Origin: Candidatus Doudnabacteria bacterium
GTDB taxonomy: Bacteria > Patescibacteriota > Doudnabacteria > UBA920 > O2-02-FULL-48-8
Direction: 5' to 3'
Assembly: GCA_016186915.1 (NCBI GenBank)
Contig: JACPKU010000006.1
Coordinates: 313,619-350,085, forward strand
Length of the DNA stretch: 36,467 nt
In this document: positions 22,493 through 31,070 of the stretch, piece by piece
Layout: the number at the start of each line of letters is the position of its first letter
Numbering within the stretch: the stretch's first letter is position 1
Notes under the pieces: generated by a model
What the model was told of the DNA's origin: nothing
Database searches by the model: none
The model's input: only the letters and a program-made list of their open reading frames with translations
Program-made: the position numbers and the translations under genes

Positions 22493-23112
22493 TAGATTGT
22501 GTTTTGGATTTGTTTTTTGGTTATGGGACCCGCCCTTATTATTCTAACACGATCAGTATCCACTGCTACCACTGTAGACGGCTTACATTTTGCTAACCTA
22601 CCGCCGTCCAAATAATAATCAGGCTTGAATTTTGAGTTGGCAAACTGCTTTTTAACTGCTGAAATCGAATAATTATCGGGTTTGCCGGAGAGGTTGGCGG
22701 AAGTGGTGCTGATGGGTTTGCCAAATCTCCTAACCAGTTCCAAGGCGAGCTCGTGTTTGGGCAAACGAATACCTAAGGTGCCTGTTCCAGCAGACAACAT
22801 CTGCCAGGATTTACCAATGGCTTTCAGTGGCAAAACAATCGTCAAAGGACCCGGCCAAAATTTCTTTATCAATTTTTTTGCATACTTATTTACGCTTACG
22901 ATTATACTTAAATACTTTACAGTATTTAAGTATTTTCCTGGGGCGATAATATGAATGGGTTTTTTAAAATTGCGGCCCTTGAGGCGATAAAGTTTTTTGA
23001 CCGCGGCCAAGTTTGTGGCATCCACGGCCAAACCATAAGCCGTGTCAGTGGGGTAAACCACCGCCCCGCCTTGTCTTAAGATTTTAACCGCTTGGGTTAT
23101 TTGGTTTTTCAC
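22492..23112 (-). CDS. tsaC: Threonylcarbamoyl-AMP synthase (Sua5/YrdC/TsaC)
   Basis: GGAVVYPTDTAYGLAVDATN...KRKGRNFKKPIHII-type region...KFWPGPLTIVLP...GTLGIRLPKHELALELVRRFGKPISTTSANLSG. Confidence 0.93.
   Translation of the reverse strand: MKNQITQAVKILRQGGAVVYPTDTAYGLAVDATNLAAVKKLYRLKGRNFKKPIHIIAPGKYLNTVKYLSIIVSVNKYAKKLIKKFWPGPLTIVLPLKAIGKSWQMLSAGTGTLGIRLPKHELALELVRRFGKPISTTSANLSGKPDNYSISAVKKQFANSKFKPDYYLDGGRLAKCKPSTVVAVDTDRVRIIRAGPITKKQIQNTI
22904..22933. repeat. Perfect 13-bp-arm palindrome inside the tsaC coding sequence
   Basis: ATACTTAAATACT-TTAC-AGTATTTAAGTAT. Confidence 0.85.
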
Positions 23113-23587
23113 TGATTGTGTGCGTTAAAATTTCCAAAGGGTAATGCTTCCCGGCAAAATAATCTTTCACTGCTTGTTTAATGTCTAAATCACGCAGGGT
23201 CGTCTTATCCATGGCGTAAATTTCCTCTGGCGTAAACCACTTGGTTTCTGCTGAATCTGAAGCTAACTCTGACTGGCTTTCAGAAATCTTACCAATAAAA
23301 AGCAACTTAATAGCATGCGGGTGAAGCCCGTCCCGAATTATGTCTTTTCTATGTAAAGAATAGATGCCGAGCAAGGCGGTGGGTTCAAAATCATAACCAG
23401 ATTCTTCCTTGGCCTCGCGTTTTACTGCTTCGATCGGATTTTCACCGACATCAATCCAGCCAGCGGGATGGCTCCATTTGCCTTGATCAGGAGTTGGTTC
23501 CGCTTCCTTCATTAATAAAATCTTACCATCTTTTTCTAAGATTGCGCCAACCACCCCGAAGGTTTGACTAAATACTCGTTTCGGCAT
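23084..23587 (-). CDS. NUDIX hydrolase
   Basis: GWIDVGENPIEAVKREAKEESGYDFEPTAL = Nudix box. Confidence 0.93.
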   Translation of the reverse strand: MPKRVFSQTFGVVGAILEKDGKILLMKEAEPTPDQGKWSHPAGWIDVGENPIEAVKREAKEESGYDFEPTALLGIYSLHRKDIIRDGLHPHAIKLLFIGKISESQSELASDSAETKWFTPEEIYAMDKTTLRDLDIKQAVKDYFAGKHYPLEILTHTISEKPNNPSG

Positions 23588-23599
23588 AAATTATCTTAC

Positions 23600-23623
23600 T
23601 TATAATACGTTAACGTATTATAA
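23600..23623. promoter_or_regulatory. 24-bp perfect palindrome between leuS and the NUDIX gene
   Basis: TTATAATACGTTAACGTATTATAA. Confidence 0.55.
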
Positions 23624-23626
23624 CTT

Positions 23627-26554
23627 TTACTTCACCACAAAATTAATCAGTTTATCCTGCACAAAAATTTCCTTAATAATTTCTTTGTCCGTTAAATACT
23701 TTTTGACATTTTCGTCTGCCAGGGCCTTTTGTTTAACGTCTTCCTGCGAGCTTCCGGCATCCATTTCCAAAGTCGCCCGGACCCTGCCGGAGATTTGCAC
23801 TACGAAGATCACCTTCGTATCTTGGGCGAACTTTTCATCATATTTGGGCCAAGCTTCTTTATGTATTGATCCCTCATGGCCCAAGCCGTGCCAAAGTTCT
23901 TCTGTGATGTGCGGAGCCAAAGGAGCTAAAAGTTTCAGAAAATCCTCCCAGCTTAACTTACTAATGTTGGTTTTTTGACGCTCGAAGGCGTTAAGTAAAA
24001 TCATCAAGGCGCTAATTGCCGTGTTAAAGCGATAGTTCTCAATATCACTGGTCACCTTTTTGATCGTTTTATTTAAAACTTGCAGCACTTCCTGGCTGCT
24101 TTCCTCGACTTGATGCTCCACTAAAACTTGTCCCAAGTTCCAAGTTTTATCCAAAAATCTTTTCACCCCCATAATTCCTTTATCGTTCCAGCTCACGGTA
24201 TCCGCATGGGGGCCTAAAAACATTTCGTACATCCGCAGCACATCTGCGCCGAATTTTTCTACAATCTCGTCAGGGTTGACTACATTGCCCCGGCTCTTAC
24301 TCATTTTCTCGCCGTCGGCAGCCAAGACAATGCCGTGCGGCACGCGCTTCATATAAGGTTCTTGCGCGGTGACGACTTTTTGGTCATACAAAAACAAATT
24401 CCAGAAACGGGAATACAGCAAATGCAGCGTGGTATGTTCCATGCCGCCAAAATACACATCCACTGGCGTCCAGCGCTTGAGTAATTTTTTACTGGCTAAT
24501 TCCTTGCCGTTTTGTGGATCCGTATATCTTAACCAATACCAAGAACTGCCTGCCCACTGCGGCATGGTGTTGGTTTCTCTTTTCGCCGGCCCTTCACATT
24601 CAGGGCATTTCACATTCACCCATTCTTTAATCGCGGCCAAAGGGGACTCCCCTGTGCCGGTGGGTTCATACCTTTCTACTTCTGGCAAGGTCACGGGCAA
24701 ATCTTTTTCAGGCACTGCCACCACGCCGCAGTTTTCGCAATGAATAATTGGGATTGGCTCACCCCAATATCGCTGGCGTGAAAACACCCAATCGCGGAGT
24801 TTATATTGCACTTTAGGGACCCCAAACTCTTTTGCCATCTTCGGAATCGCTTCTTCCGAGGTCATACCATTATACTCGCCAGAGTCAACCAATTTTCCGT
24901 TTCCTACAAAAGGCAATTCTCCACCTTTGACGACTTCTCTAATCGGCAAATTGTATTTTTTCGCAAACTCGAAATCGCGCTCGTCATGCGCCGGCACGGC
25001 CATGATCGCACCGGTCCCGTAGCCCATGAGCGCATAATCAGCCACCCAAACCGGAATTTCTTCTTTGGTTGCAGGATTGATCGCTTTGACACCTTTCAGC
25101 TCTACACCCGTCTTTTCTCTGTTAACTGCTGTTCGAGTTATCTCGTCTTTTTTCTTAACCTCTTCTAAATACTTCGCGATGTCAGAAAAATTCTCGGAAA
25201 TAGACATCCGGCTTTGCACCAAAGGATGCTCTGGGGCTATGACCATATAAGTAGCGCCAAAAATCGTATCCGGTCGGGTTGTAAAAATTTTCATATACGG
25301 CAAGAGTGTCTCAAGAATTGCAGGCTCTTCTTTTCCTTGAAAGTGTGGCTTGAGCGCCTGAACAGTTTGCGGATAGGAATCTAGATTTTTACCCAAAACC
25401 TTACCATCTTCCATTGGAACCACTGTATCAGAAGAATCTACCAAAATTTTAAAATAATCGGAGTTTTGCCGAATTTTTTTATAATCGAATCCTCGACGTA
25501 CTGCTTCACTAACCGTTGGTCGAGCTTTTTTATCCAAAAATTTACCCGTTGTGGGGGTCGACACCAAGACCACGCCATGAACCTTATGACCTCTTTCTAA
25601 AAGCCTCAATGCTACAATCCCTCCAAATGAATGGCTAACGACAACCGTACTTTCATCTAATTTACAATTTTTTTCTACAAAATCAGTTTGCTCCAAGTCA
25701 TTCGGTTCACCTGGATTGGGCATTTCCGGTATCTCAACCTCGAAACCTCGATCTTCCAATTCCTTCTTTAACCAAGGATAAGAGTTATCTTTGGGCTTAC
25801 TTGCACGACCGTGCAAAATCACATACCGCTTGACCCTAGGATTTGCTATGGGAAATTCTATCTCCGCTCCCTCGCTCCTACCGATCCAGTTCTCCTGCTG
25901 GAGTTTAACTGCTTCCGGCCACTCGGTTAGGTCTTTTAAACCAGCAAGAAGTTTTTCAGCGTACGCCGTGATTTTCAGATACCACTGGCGCATTTCTTTT
26001 TTCTCAACTTTCGTACCACAACGCTCACAGCAACCGTCTATTACTTCTTCATTGGCCAGACCGGTTTTATCCTTGGGACACCAATTAATCAGCCCTGTTG
26101 CTTCATATGCCAAGCCGGCTTTGAAAAACTGCAGGAATATCCACTGGGTCCATTTGTAATACTCTGGATCTGTGGTGTTGATCTCCCTGCTCCAATCAAA
26201 ACTCATGCCCCAGCTTTGCAGCTGCTTTTTCGCATTCTCGATATTTTTTACCGTGGAAATTTTCGGATGCACGCCTTTTTTCAAGGCAAAGTTTTCAGCA
26301 GGCAAGCCAAAAGCATCCCAGCCAATTGGGTATAACACTTCATGCTCCTGCATTCGATAAAAACGCGAATACACATCACCGGCTGTGTAGGGCCGCAGAT
26401 GTCCCATATGCAAACCTTCCCCGGAAGGATAAGGAAATTCAATCAGGACATACTTTTTGTCCTTCTTACTTGTATCCGAAGCTTTATAAACTTCGTCTTT
26501 TTCCCATTTGTCCTGCCATTTTTTCTCTATTGCTTTGTGGTCGTATTTGGTCAT
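23627..26554 (-). CDS. leuS: Leucyl-tRNA synthetase with inserted alpha/beta-hydrolase domain
   Basis: HMGHLRPYTAGD, KMSKSRGN, FTTRPDTIFGATYMVIAPEHPL; inserted RBBP9-like domain at residues about 238-418. Confidence 0.97.
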   Translation of the reverse strand: MTKYDHKAIEKKWQDKWEKDEVYKASDTSKKDKKYVLIEFPYPSGEGLHMGHLRPYTAGDVYSRFYRMQEHEVLYPIGWDAFGLPAENFALKKGVHPKISTVKNIENAKKQLQSWGMSFDWSREINTTDPEYYKWTQWIFLQFFKAGLAYEATGLINWCPKDKTGLANEEVIDGCCERCGTKVEKKEMRQWYLKITAYAEKLLAGLKDLTEWPEAVKLQQENWIGRSEGAEIEFPIANPRVKRYVILHGRASKPKDNSYPWLKKELEDRGFEVEIPEMPNPGEPNDLEQTDFVEKNCKLDESTVVVSHSFGGIVALRLLERGHKVHGVVLVSTPTTGKFLDKKARPTVSEAVRRGFDYKKIRQNSDYFKILVDSSDTVVPMEDGKVLGKNLDSYPQTVQALKPHFQGKEEPAILETLLPYMKIFTTRPDTIFGATYMVIAPEHPLVQSRMSISENFSDIAKYLEEVKKKDEITRTAVNREKTGVELKGVKAINPATKEEIPVWVADYALMGYGTGAIMAVPAHDERDFEFAKKYNLPIREVVKGGELPFVGNGKLVDSGEYNGMTSEEAIPKMAKEFGVPKVQYKLRDWVFSRQRYWGEPIPIIHCENCGVVAVPEKDLPVTLPEVERYEPTGTGESPLAAIKEWVNVKCPECEGPAKRETNTMPQWAGSSWYWLRYTDPQNGKELASKKLLKRWTPVDVYFGGMEHTTLHLLYSRFWNLFLYDQKVVTAQEPYMKRVPHGIVLAADGEKMSKSRGNVVNPDEIVEKFGADVLRMYEMFLGPHADTVSWNDKGIMGVKRFLDKTWNLGQVLVEHQVEESSQEVLQVLNKTIKKVTSDIENYRFNTAISALMILLNAFERQKTNISKLSWEDFLKLLAPLAPHITEELWHGLGHEGSIHKEAWPKYDEKFAQDTKVIFVVQISGRVRATLEMDAGSSQEDVKQKALADENVKKYLTDKEIIKEIFVQDKLINFVVK

Positions 26555-26582
26555 TTCATTTTATAAGATGAATGTTTCCATG

Positions 26583-27473
26583 TTACTGCTTTATTTTAAA
26601 CAACTTGCAGGCATTATTAAAGGCGGTTTCGGCCGCTTCAACGGTATCCATATTCCTGATCTCGGCAATCTTTTGGGCAATATACCGCACATAACTCGGT
26701 TCATTGCGTTTGCCGCGGAAGGGCGGCGGGGTCAGATATGGCGCATCGGTCTCGGTCAATATCCTGTCAAAGGGCATCTTTGACACTACTTCGGCTAGTC
26801 TTCCTGTCTTATCAAAAGTCAGTATACCATTGAACGCAATGTAGCATCCCAGGTCTAGAAATTTCTTGGCCGTTTCCCAAGTATCGGTAAAAGAATGGAT
26901 CACTCCAAGCTGGCCTGCATATTCAGCTTTTAAAATTTCCAAAACATCCTCATATGCATCGCGGCAATGAACAATCAATGACAACTGATGTTTTTTCGCA
27001 AAACTGATCTGTGCCACAAAAGCCTGTTTTTGTTTACTGATTACATGTTCCTTGCTACTTGTTTCTGGAATTCTAAAATAATCCAAGCCGGTCTCGCCGA
27101 TTGCCACTACTTTCTCACTAATCAGCCCCTCATAGTCTTTTTCTTCAAACTTTTCTTGACGGGACTTAAAGTGACTTTCTTCCTCATCCACCATTTGTTG
27201 CCAAGTATGGATGGGATGCAAGCCGATGGCCGCATAGACACCTTCGGGATATTTGACAGCCAACTCTACCGCAGCTTTCGAAGTGTCGACTTGGGTGCCG
27301 ACATTAATCATCCAAGTCTGATTATCTAAAGCACGCTTAATCGTCGCCTCGCGGTCATTCTTTCCGCCGGAGGGTTTTGCGCCAGCCGGAGGCTGGTCAG
27401 CCTCCGGCTGAGATCCGCCTTTGGCGGAAAACGCGCTAAAATTGACATGGGTATGGGTATCAAAAAATCTCAT
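26583..27473 (-). CDS. tatD: TatD-family deoxyribonuclease
   Basis: FDTHTHVNF...GLHPIH...IGETGLDYFR...IVHCRDAYEDVL...ILTETDAPYLTP. Confidence 0.95.
   Translation of the reverse strand: MRFFDTHTHVNFSAFSAKGGSQPEADQPPAGAKPSGGKNDREATIKRALDNQTWMINVGTQVDTSKAAVELAVKYPEGVYAAIGLHPIHTWQQMVDEEESHFKSRQEKFEEKDYEGLISEKVVAIGETGLDYFRIPETSSKEHVISKQKQAFVAQISFAKKHQLSLIVHCRDAYEDVLEILKAEYAGQLGVIHSFTDTWETAKKFLDLGCYIAFNGILTFDKTGRLAEVVSKMPFDRILTETDAPYLTPPPFRGKRNEPSYVRYIAQKIAEIRNMDTVEAAETAFNNACKLFKIKQ
27361..27431. repeat. In-frame nested palindromic element in tatD (SAKGG...PSGGK type)
   Basis: TTTCCGCCGGAGGG...CAGCCGGAGGCTGgtCAGCCTCCGGCTG...GATCCGCCTTTGGCGGAAA. Confidence 0.8.
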
Positions 27474-27573
27474 AGCAGTATTACTCCTCCCCTTAATATA
27501 AGGGGAGGCTGGGAGGGGTTATAAACTCTTGAGTTCTAACTCCCCCTAACCCCCTCTTATTCTAAGAGGGGGT

Positions 27574-29013
27574 TTATTCAATCTTCGGAAACAGCGGCTG
27601 CGCTGGTTTCATAATTTTCTCCTGCTCCAAAGCCGTCTTAATCTTATTCGCAGTTTCTGGCATCACAGGGGAAAGTTTAAGCGCTATATCATACAGCAAC
27701 GCGCCAAGGCTTAATAACAGTTCTTTAACTTTCTTAGGCTCGGTCTTAACAAGCTCCCAAGGTTTAGATTTATCAATCAACTGGTTCGCCCAAGCAATCG
27801 CCTCCCAAATTTTCACCAGACCTTCGCTAAAATTAAGACTATGGAACGCTTCAGAGACTTCTGATAAATCTTTCGGGGATACCCGCGCATCTCCTAAATC
27901 GCCGTCCAAATATTTCTCCATCATGTTGGTTACGCGTGAAAATAAATTTCCCAAACCATTGGCCAGATCCGCGTTGTATCGCTCTTTCAATTTCTCTTCG
28001 CTAACATCGCCATCTTGGCCGAACGGCACTTCCCGGAGCAAAAAATACCTGACTGCGTCAGATCCATATTGGTGGGCCAAAGCCACTGGATCCATCACGT
28101 TGCCCAATGACTTACTCATCTTCTGCCCATTGACAGTAAAAAACCCGTGGGCATAAACCGCCCGGGGGAGCTGCTCACCAATCGCCAGAAGCAAAGCAGG
28201 CCAGATTATACAATGAAATTTGATGATATCTTTACCGATAATATGAAAATCAGCCGGCCAATATTTATCAAATTTTTTCCGGTCGCTTTCATAACCAATG
28301 GCCGAGCAGTAATTGAACAACTCATCCAGCCACACATAAATGGTCTGCTCCTTATCCCACGGCAGAGGCATAGCAAATTTGGCAGTGCGTCTTGAAACGG
28401 CGATGTCCTCCAAGCCTTGGTTGATAAAAGACAAAACTTCGTTCTTTCGGGCAAGAGGAAAAATCCGAAATTCATCAGTCTCGATTTTTTCTTTGAGAAT
28501 AGACGCAAATTCCGAAAGCTTGAAAAACCAATTTCTCTCTTTTATCCACTCGGGCTTGCGGTTGTGCAGAGGGCACACTCCATTTACTAACTCGCTCTCC
28601 TTTTTAAAAGATTCGCATCCCACACAATACCAGCCTTCGTAATCACCCTCATAAAGTTTGCCAGAATCTTTCAGTTTAGTGAAAAATAAATTCACTGCCC
28701 TGATATGACGCTCTTCAGTGGTCCTTATGAAGTCATCTGGAGCGATGGTTAGTTCGTCCCATGCCAAAGAAAATTTAGCGGCGTATTCATCTACAAATTC
28801 TTGGATGTTCAGCCCGGCCTTTTCCGCACTTTCGGCAACCTTGCTACCGTGTTCAGCCGTGCCAGTCAAAAAATAAACATCTTCTCCCAACTGTCTATGC
28901 AAACGCGCCAATACATCAGCCGCAAGCGTGGTATAACCAGTACCAATATGCGGCTTGTCATTGACGTAGTAGATTGGCGTGGTTATATAAAATTTATTTC
29001 TTTCCAAATTCAT
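27574..29013 (-). CDS. metG: Methionyl-tRNA synthetase
   Basis: KFYITTPIYYVNDKPHIGTGYTTLAADV...KMSKSLGN. Confidence 0.97.
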   Translation of the reverse strand: MNLERNKFYITTPIYYVNDKPHIGTGYTTLAADVLARLHRQLGEDVYFLTGTAEHGSKVAESAEKAGLNIQEFVDEYAAKFSLAWDELTIAPDDFIRTTEERHIRAVNLFFTKLKDSGKLYEGDYEGWYCVGCESFKKESELVNGVCPLHNRKPEWIKERNWFFKLSEFASILKEKIETDEFRIFPLARKNEVLSFINQGLEDIAVSRRTAKFAMPLPWDKEQTIYVWLDELFNYCSAIGYESDRKKFDKYWPADFHIIGKDIIKFHCIIWPALLLAIGEQLPRAVYAHGFFTVNGQKMSKSLGNVMDPVALAHQYGSDAVRYFLLREVPFGQDGDVSEEKLKERYNADLANGLGNLFSRVTNMMEKYLDGDLGDARVSPKDLSEVSEAFHSLNFSEGLVKIWEAIAWANQLIDKSKPWELVKTEPKKVKELLLSLGALLYDIALKLSPVMPETANKIKTALEQEKIMKPAQPLFPKIE

Positions 29014-29168
29014 AATAGACGGCGATCCGAATGACCCGAACTCGCATCCGAATTATCCGAATCTTGGATTTTATTCGTGGCATTCGGATGTATTCGTAGA
29101 TTAGGATCGCGATTACTAAAAACGCCTTTATAGGCGCAGTAATTATACCACAAAATTCTATTTTTCGC

Positions 29169-30212
29169 TTATTGTCCCTGCTGATTCTTTTCCTCTCCTG
29201 TTTCGTTCCCTTCCATAATATCGGTGACAAAAACCGAGGCCCCTGCCAGGATAGGAACCGCAAGTACTGCACCCAAAATCCCTCCGAGACTGCCGCCTAT
29301 CAGAATTCCCAAAATTACAAGCACTGGATTTAGGCCCACGCTCTTGCTCATCACCACTGGCACGATTATATGATTCTCAAGTTGTTGTATCAAAACATAT
29401 AATACCAGAACCGCCAGCGCCAAAGGCGGGTTCTGCAGGAAGGCAAAAAACACGGCCGGGATCAACGAAACGAAAGGCCCGATATAGGGGATGATTTCCA
29501 AAACCCCAGCAATCAGCGCCAGAACCAAAGCAAACTTCACTTTCAGAAGAGTTAATCCCAAAAAAGTCAGGCCAAAAATAATTAAAGACAAGATTGCTTG
29601 TCCCAAAACCCACCAACCGATTTTTTTCTGGATCTTGTTGGTCAGGCGAATTGCATACGCCTGATGCTTGTAAGGCGTTAAGTTCTTAATAAAATTTTTC
29701 ATCCCGTTCTCTTCCACCGTCAGATAGAAAGAAATTACCAGCACCGTAATCACCGAAAGAAAGCCTGTCACCACTCCACGCGTAGTTTCAAATAAGGCTC
29801 CAGAAATAGTTCCGGCGAACCCTTTGATGTTTTCTTCTATCTGCTGACCCACCCCAAAATTATCCAAAGCTGCCCGGAAGCTGCCCAGACGATGGCTGAT
29901 GGATCCATAATAATCGCTCTGCGCAATCTGGCTAAACTGCTGGGTGATCGGCGGAATCAACAAGGACACAATCAGCGTTAAGAGTCCAAACACTAAAACA
30001 TAAACCACCAACACACTTAACCCTCGGGGTATATGTTTTTTCCTCAGATAATCAGCCAAGGGATCAATCGCGGATGAAATAATAATGGAGATTAACAAAA
30101 TCAGGACAATCTCCTTGATCGCAAACAAAAACCAGACCAAAAGCAAGATAAACAGGACCTTTAGCACGGTTATGGTAGAAATATTGACGGTGTGGTGAGG
30201 GTTGTCGCTCAT
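29169..30212 (-). CDS. AI-2E/PerM family transporter
   Basis: Multi-TM; LEIIPYIGPFVSLIPAV...QQLENHIIVPVVMSKSVGLNPVLVILGILIGG. Confidence 0.9.
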   Translation of the reverse strand: MSDNPHHTVNISTITVLKVLFILLLVWFLFAIKEIVLILLISIIISSAIDPLADYLRKKHIPRGLSVLVVYVLVFGLLTLIVSLLIPPITQQFSQIAQSDYYGSISHRLGSFRAALDNFGVGQQIEENIKGFAGTISGALFETTRGVVTGFLSVITVLVISFYLTVEENGMKNFIKNLTPYKHQAYAIRLTNKIQKKIGWWVLGQAILSLIIFGLTFLGLTLLKVKFALVLALIAGVLEIIPYIGPFVSLIPAVFFAFLQNPPLALAVLVLYVLIQQLENHIIVPVVMSKSVGLNPVLVILGILIGGSLGGILGAVLAVPILAGASVFVTDIMEGNETGEEKNQQGQ

Positions 30213-30227
30213 AGGTTAATTATACCA

Positions 30228-31070
30228 CTAACCTCTTAGTTTCTTAAGCAGGTTGATATTTTGGGGATCGTCTTTAGGGTGGTCTTTGGGGGTTTCCAAG
30301 ACCCAATCAAGCTTGGACAACGCTTTGTGATTAACCATAGCCTTAAAACCACTGATCCCAATTTTGCCCTTGCCTATGTGTTCGTGCCGGTCCAGATGTC
30401 CACCCGGCTCACCTTTGGAATCGTTGGCATGAACCATTACCAATTTTTTCAGCCCGATAGTTTTGTCAAATTGCTTCAACACCTGGTTTGCTGATTTTTT
30501 TTCTCTAACATCGTAACCCGTGGCAAAGGCGTGACAGGTGTCAAAACAAACTCCAACATCATACTTCGATACTTGCTTACTATACAGTATGGAAGCGAGT
30601 TCGTTAAAAGTATCACCAACCAATTTACCAGCGCCAGCCGAGTTTTCCAACAACAATTGAGTCTTGCCTCTGTACCCGTCCATAATTTTGGCAAGGGCTG
30701 AAACCACTCGCTTAATTCCTTCTTTTTCACTCAACTCCCCGAAACTTCCTAAGTGAGTCATCACGGCCCTACATCCCAGTTTACTTCCGCGCTCCAGCTC
30801 TTCGCGAATTACTGATACTGAACCAAAATAAATGTTGTTTTTTGTAGAAGCTAAATTGATAAAGTAAGGCGTGTGAATGTAAAAAGTATCTTGTCTGTGC
30901 TTTTTCATTTCGGCTTGAAACTTTTTCACCAGCTCGGGCGTGATTGGCTTTACCGGGCCGCCGTGCGGCGAACGGGAAAAAATCTGGAACACTTCAGCGC
31001 CCACCTTAGCAGCATTACCAGGCGCGTTTTCTATCCCTCCGGCAATGGATACGTGCGTGCCTACTCTCAT
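30228..31070 (-). CDS. nfo: Endonuclease IV
   Basis: GTHVSIAGGIENAP...LLENSAGAG...GVCFDTCHAFATGYD...VHANDSKGEPGGHLDRHEHIGKG. Confidence 0.97.
   Translation of the reverse strand: MRVGTHVSIAGGIENAPGNAAKVGAEVFQIFSRSPHGGPVKPITPELVKKFQAEMKKHRQDTFYIHTPYFINLASTKNNIYFGSVSVIREELERGSKLGCRAVMTHLGSFGELSEKEGIKRVVSALAKIMDGYRGKTQLLLENSAGAGKLVGDTFNELASILYSKQVSKYDVGVCFDTCHAFATGYDVREKKSANQVLKQFDKTIGLKKLVMVHANDSKGEPGGHLDRHEHIGKGKIGISGFKAMVNHKALSKLDWVLETPKDHPKDDPQNINLLKKLRG

Noticed and set aside
27483-27575. Possible regulatory hairpins CCCCTTAATATAAGGGGAGG and CCCCCTCTTATTCTAAGAGGGGG before tatD
   Set aside because: Typical dispersed CCCCTCTCC-type intergenic palindromes (also 3953-3996 and 15510-15555); no specific evidence of regulation.
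9681-30592. Shared 15-mer cttactatacagtat at 9681 and 30578
   Set aside because: In 36 kb of AT-rich DNA a 15-mer match can arise by chance; kept only as a weak side note to the tsaC palindrome.
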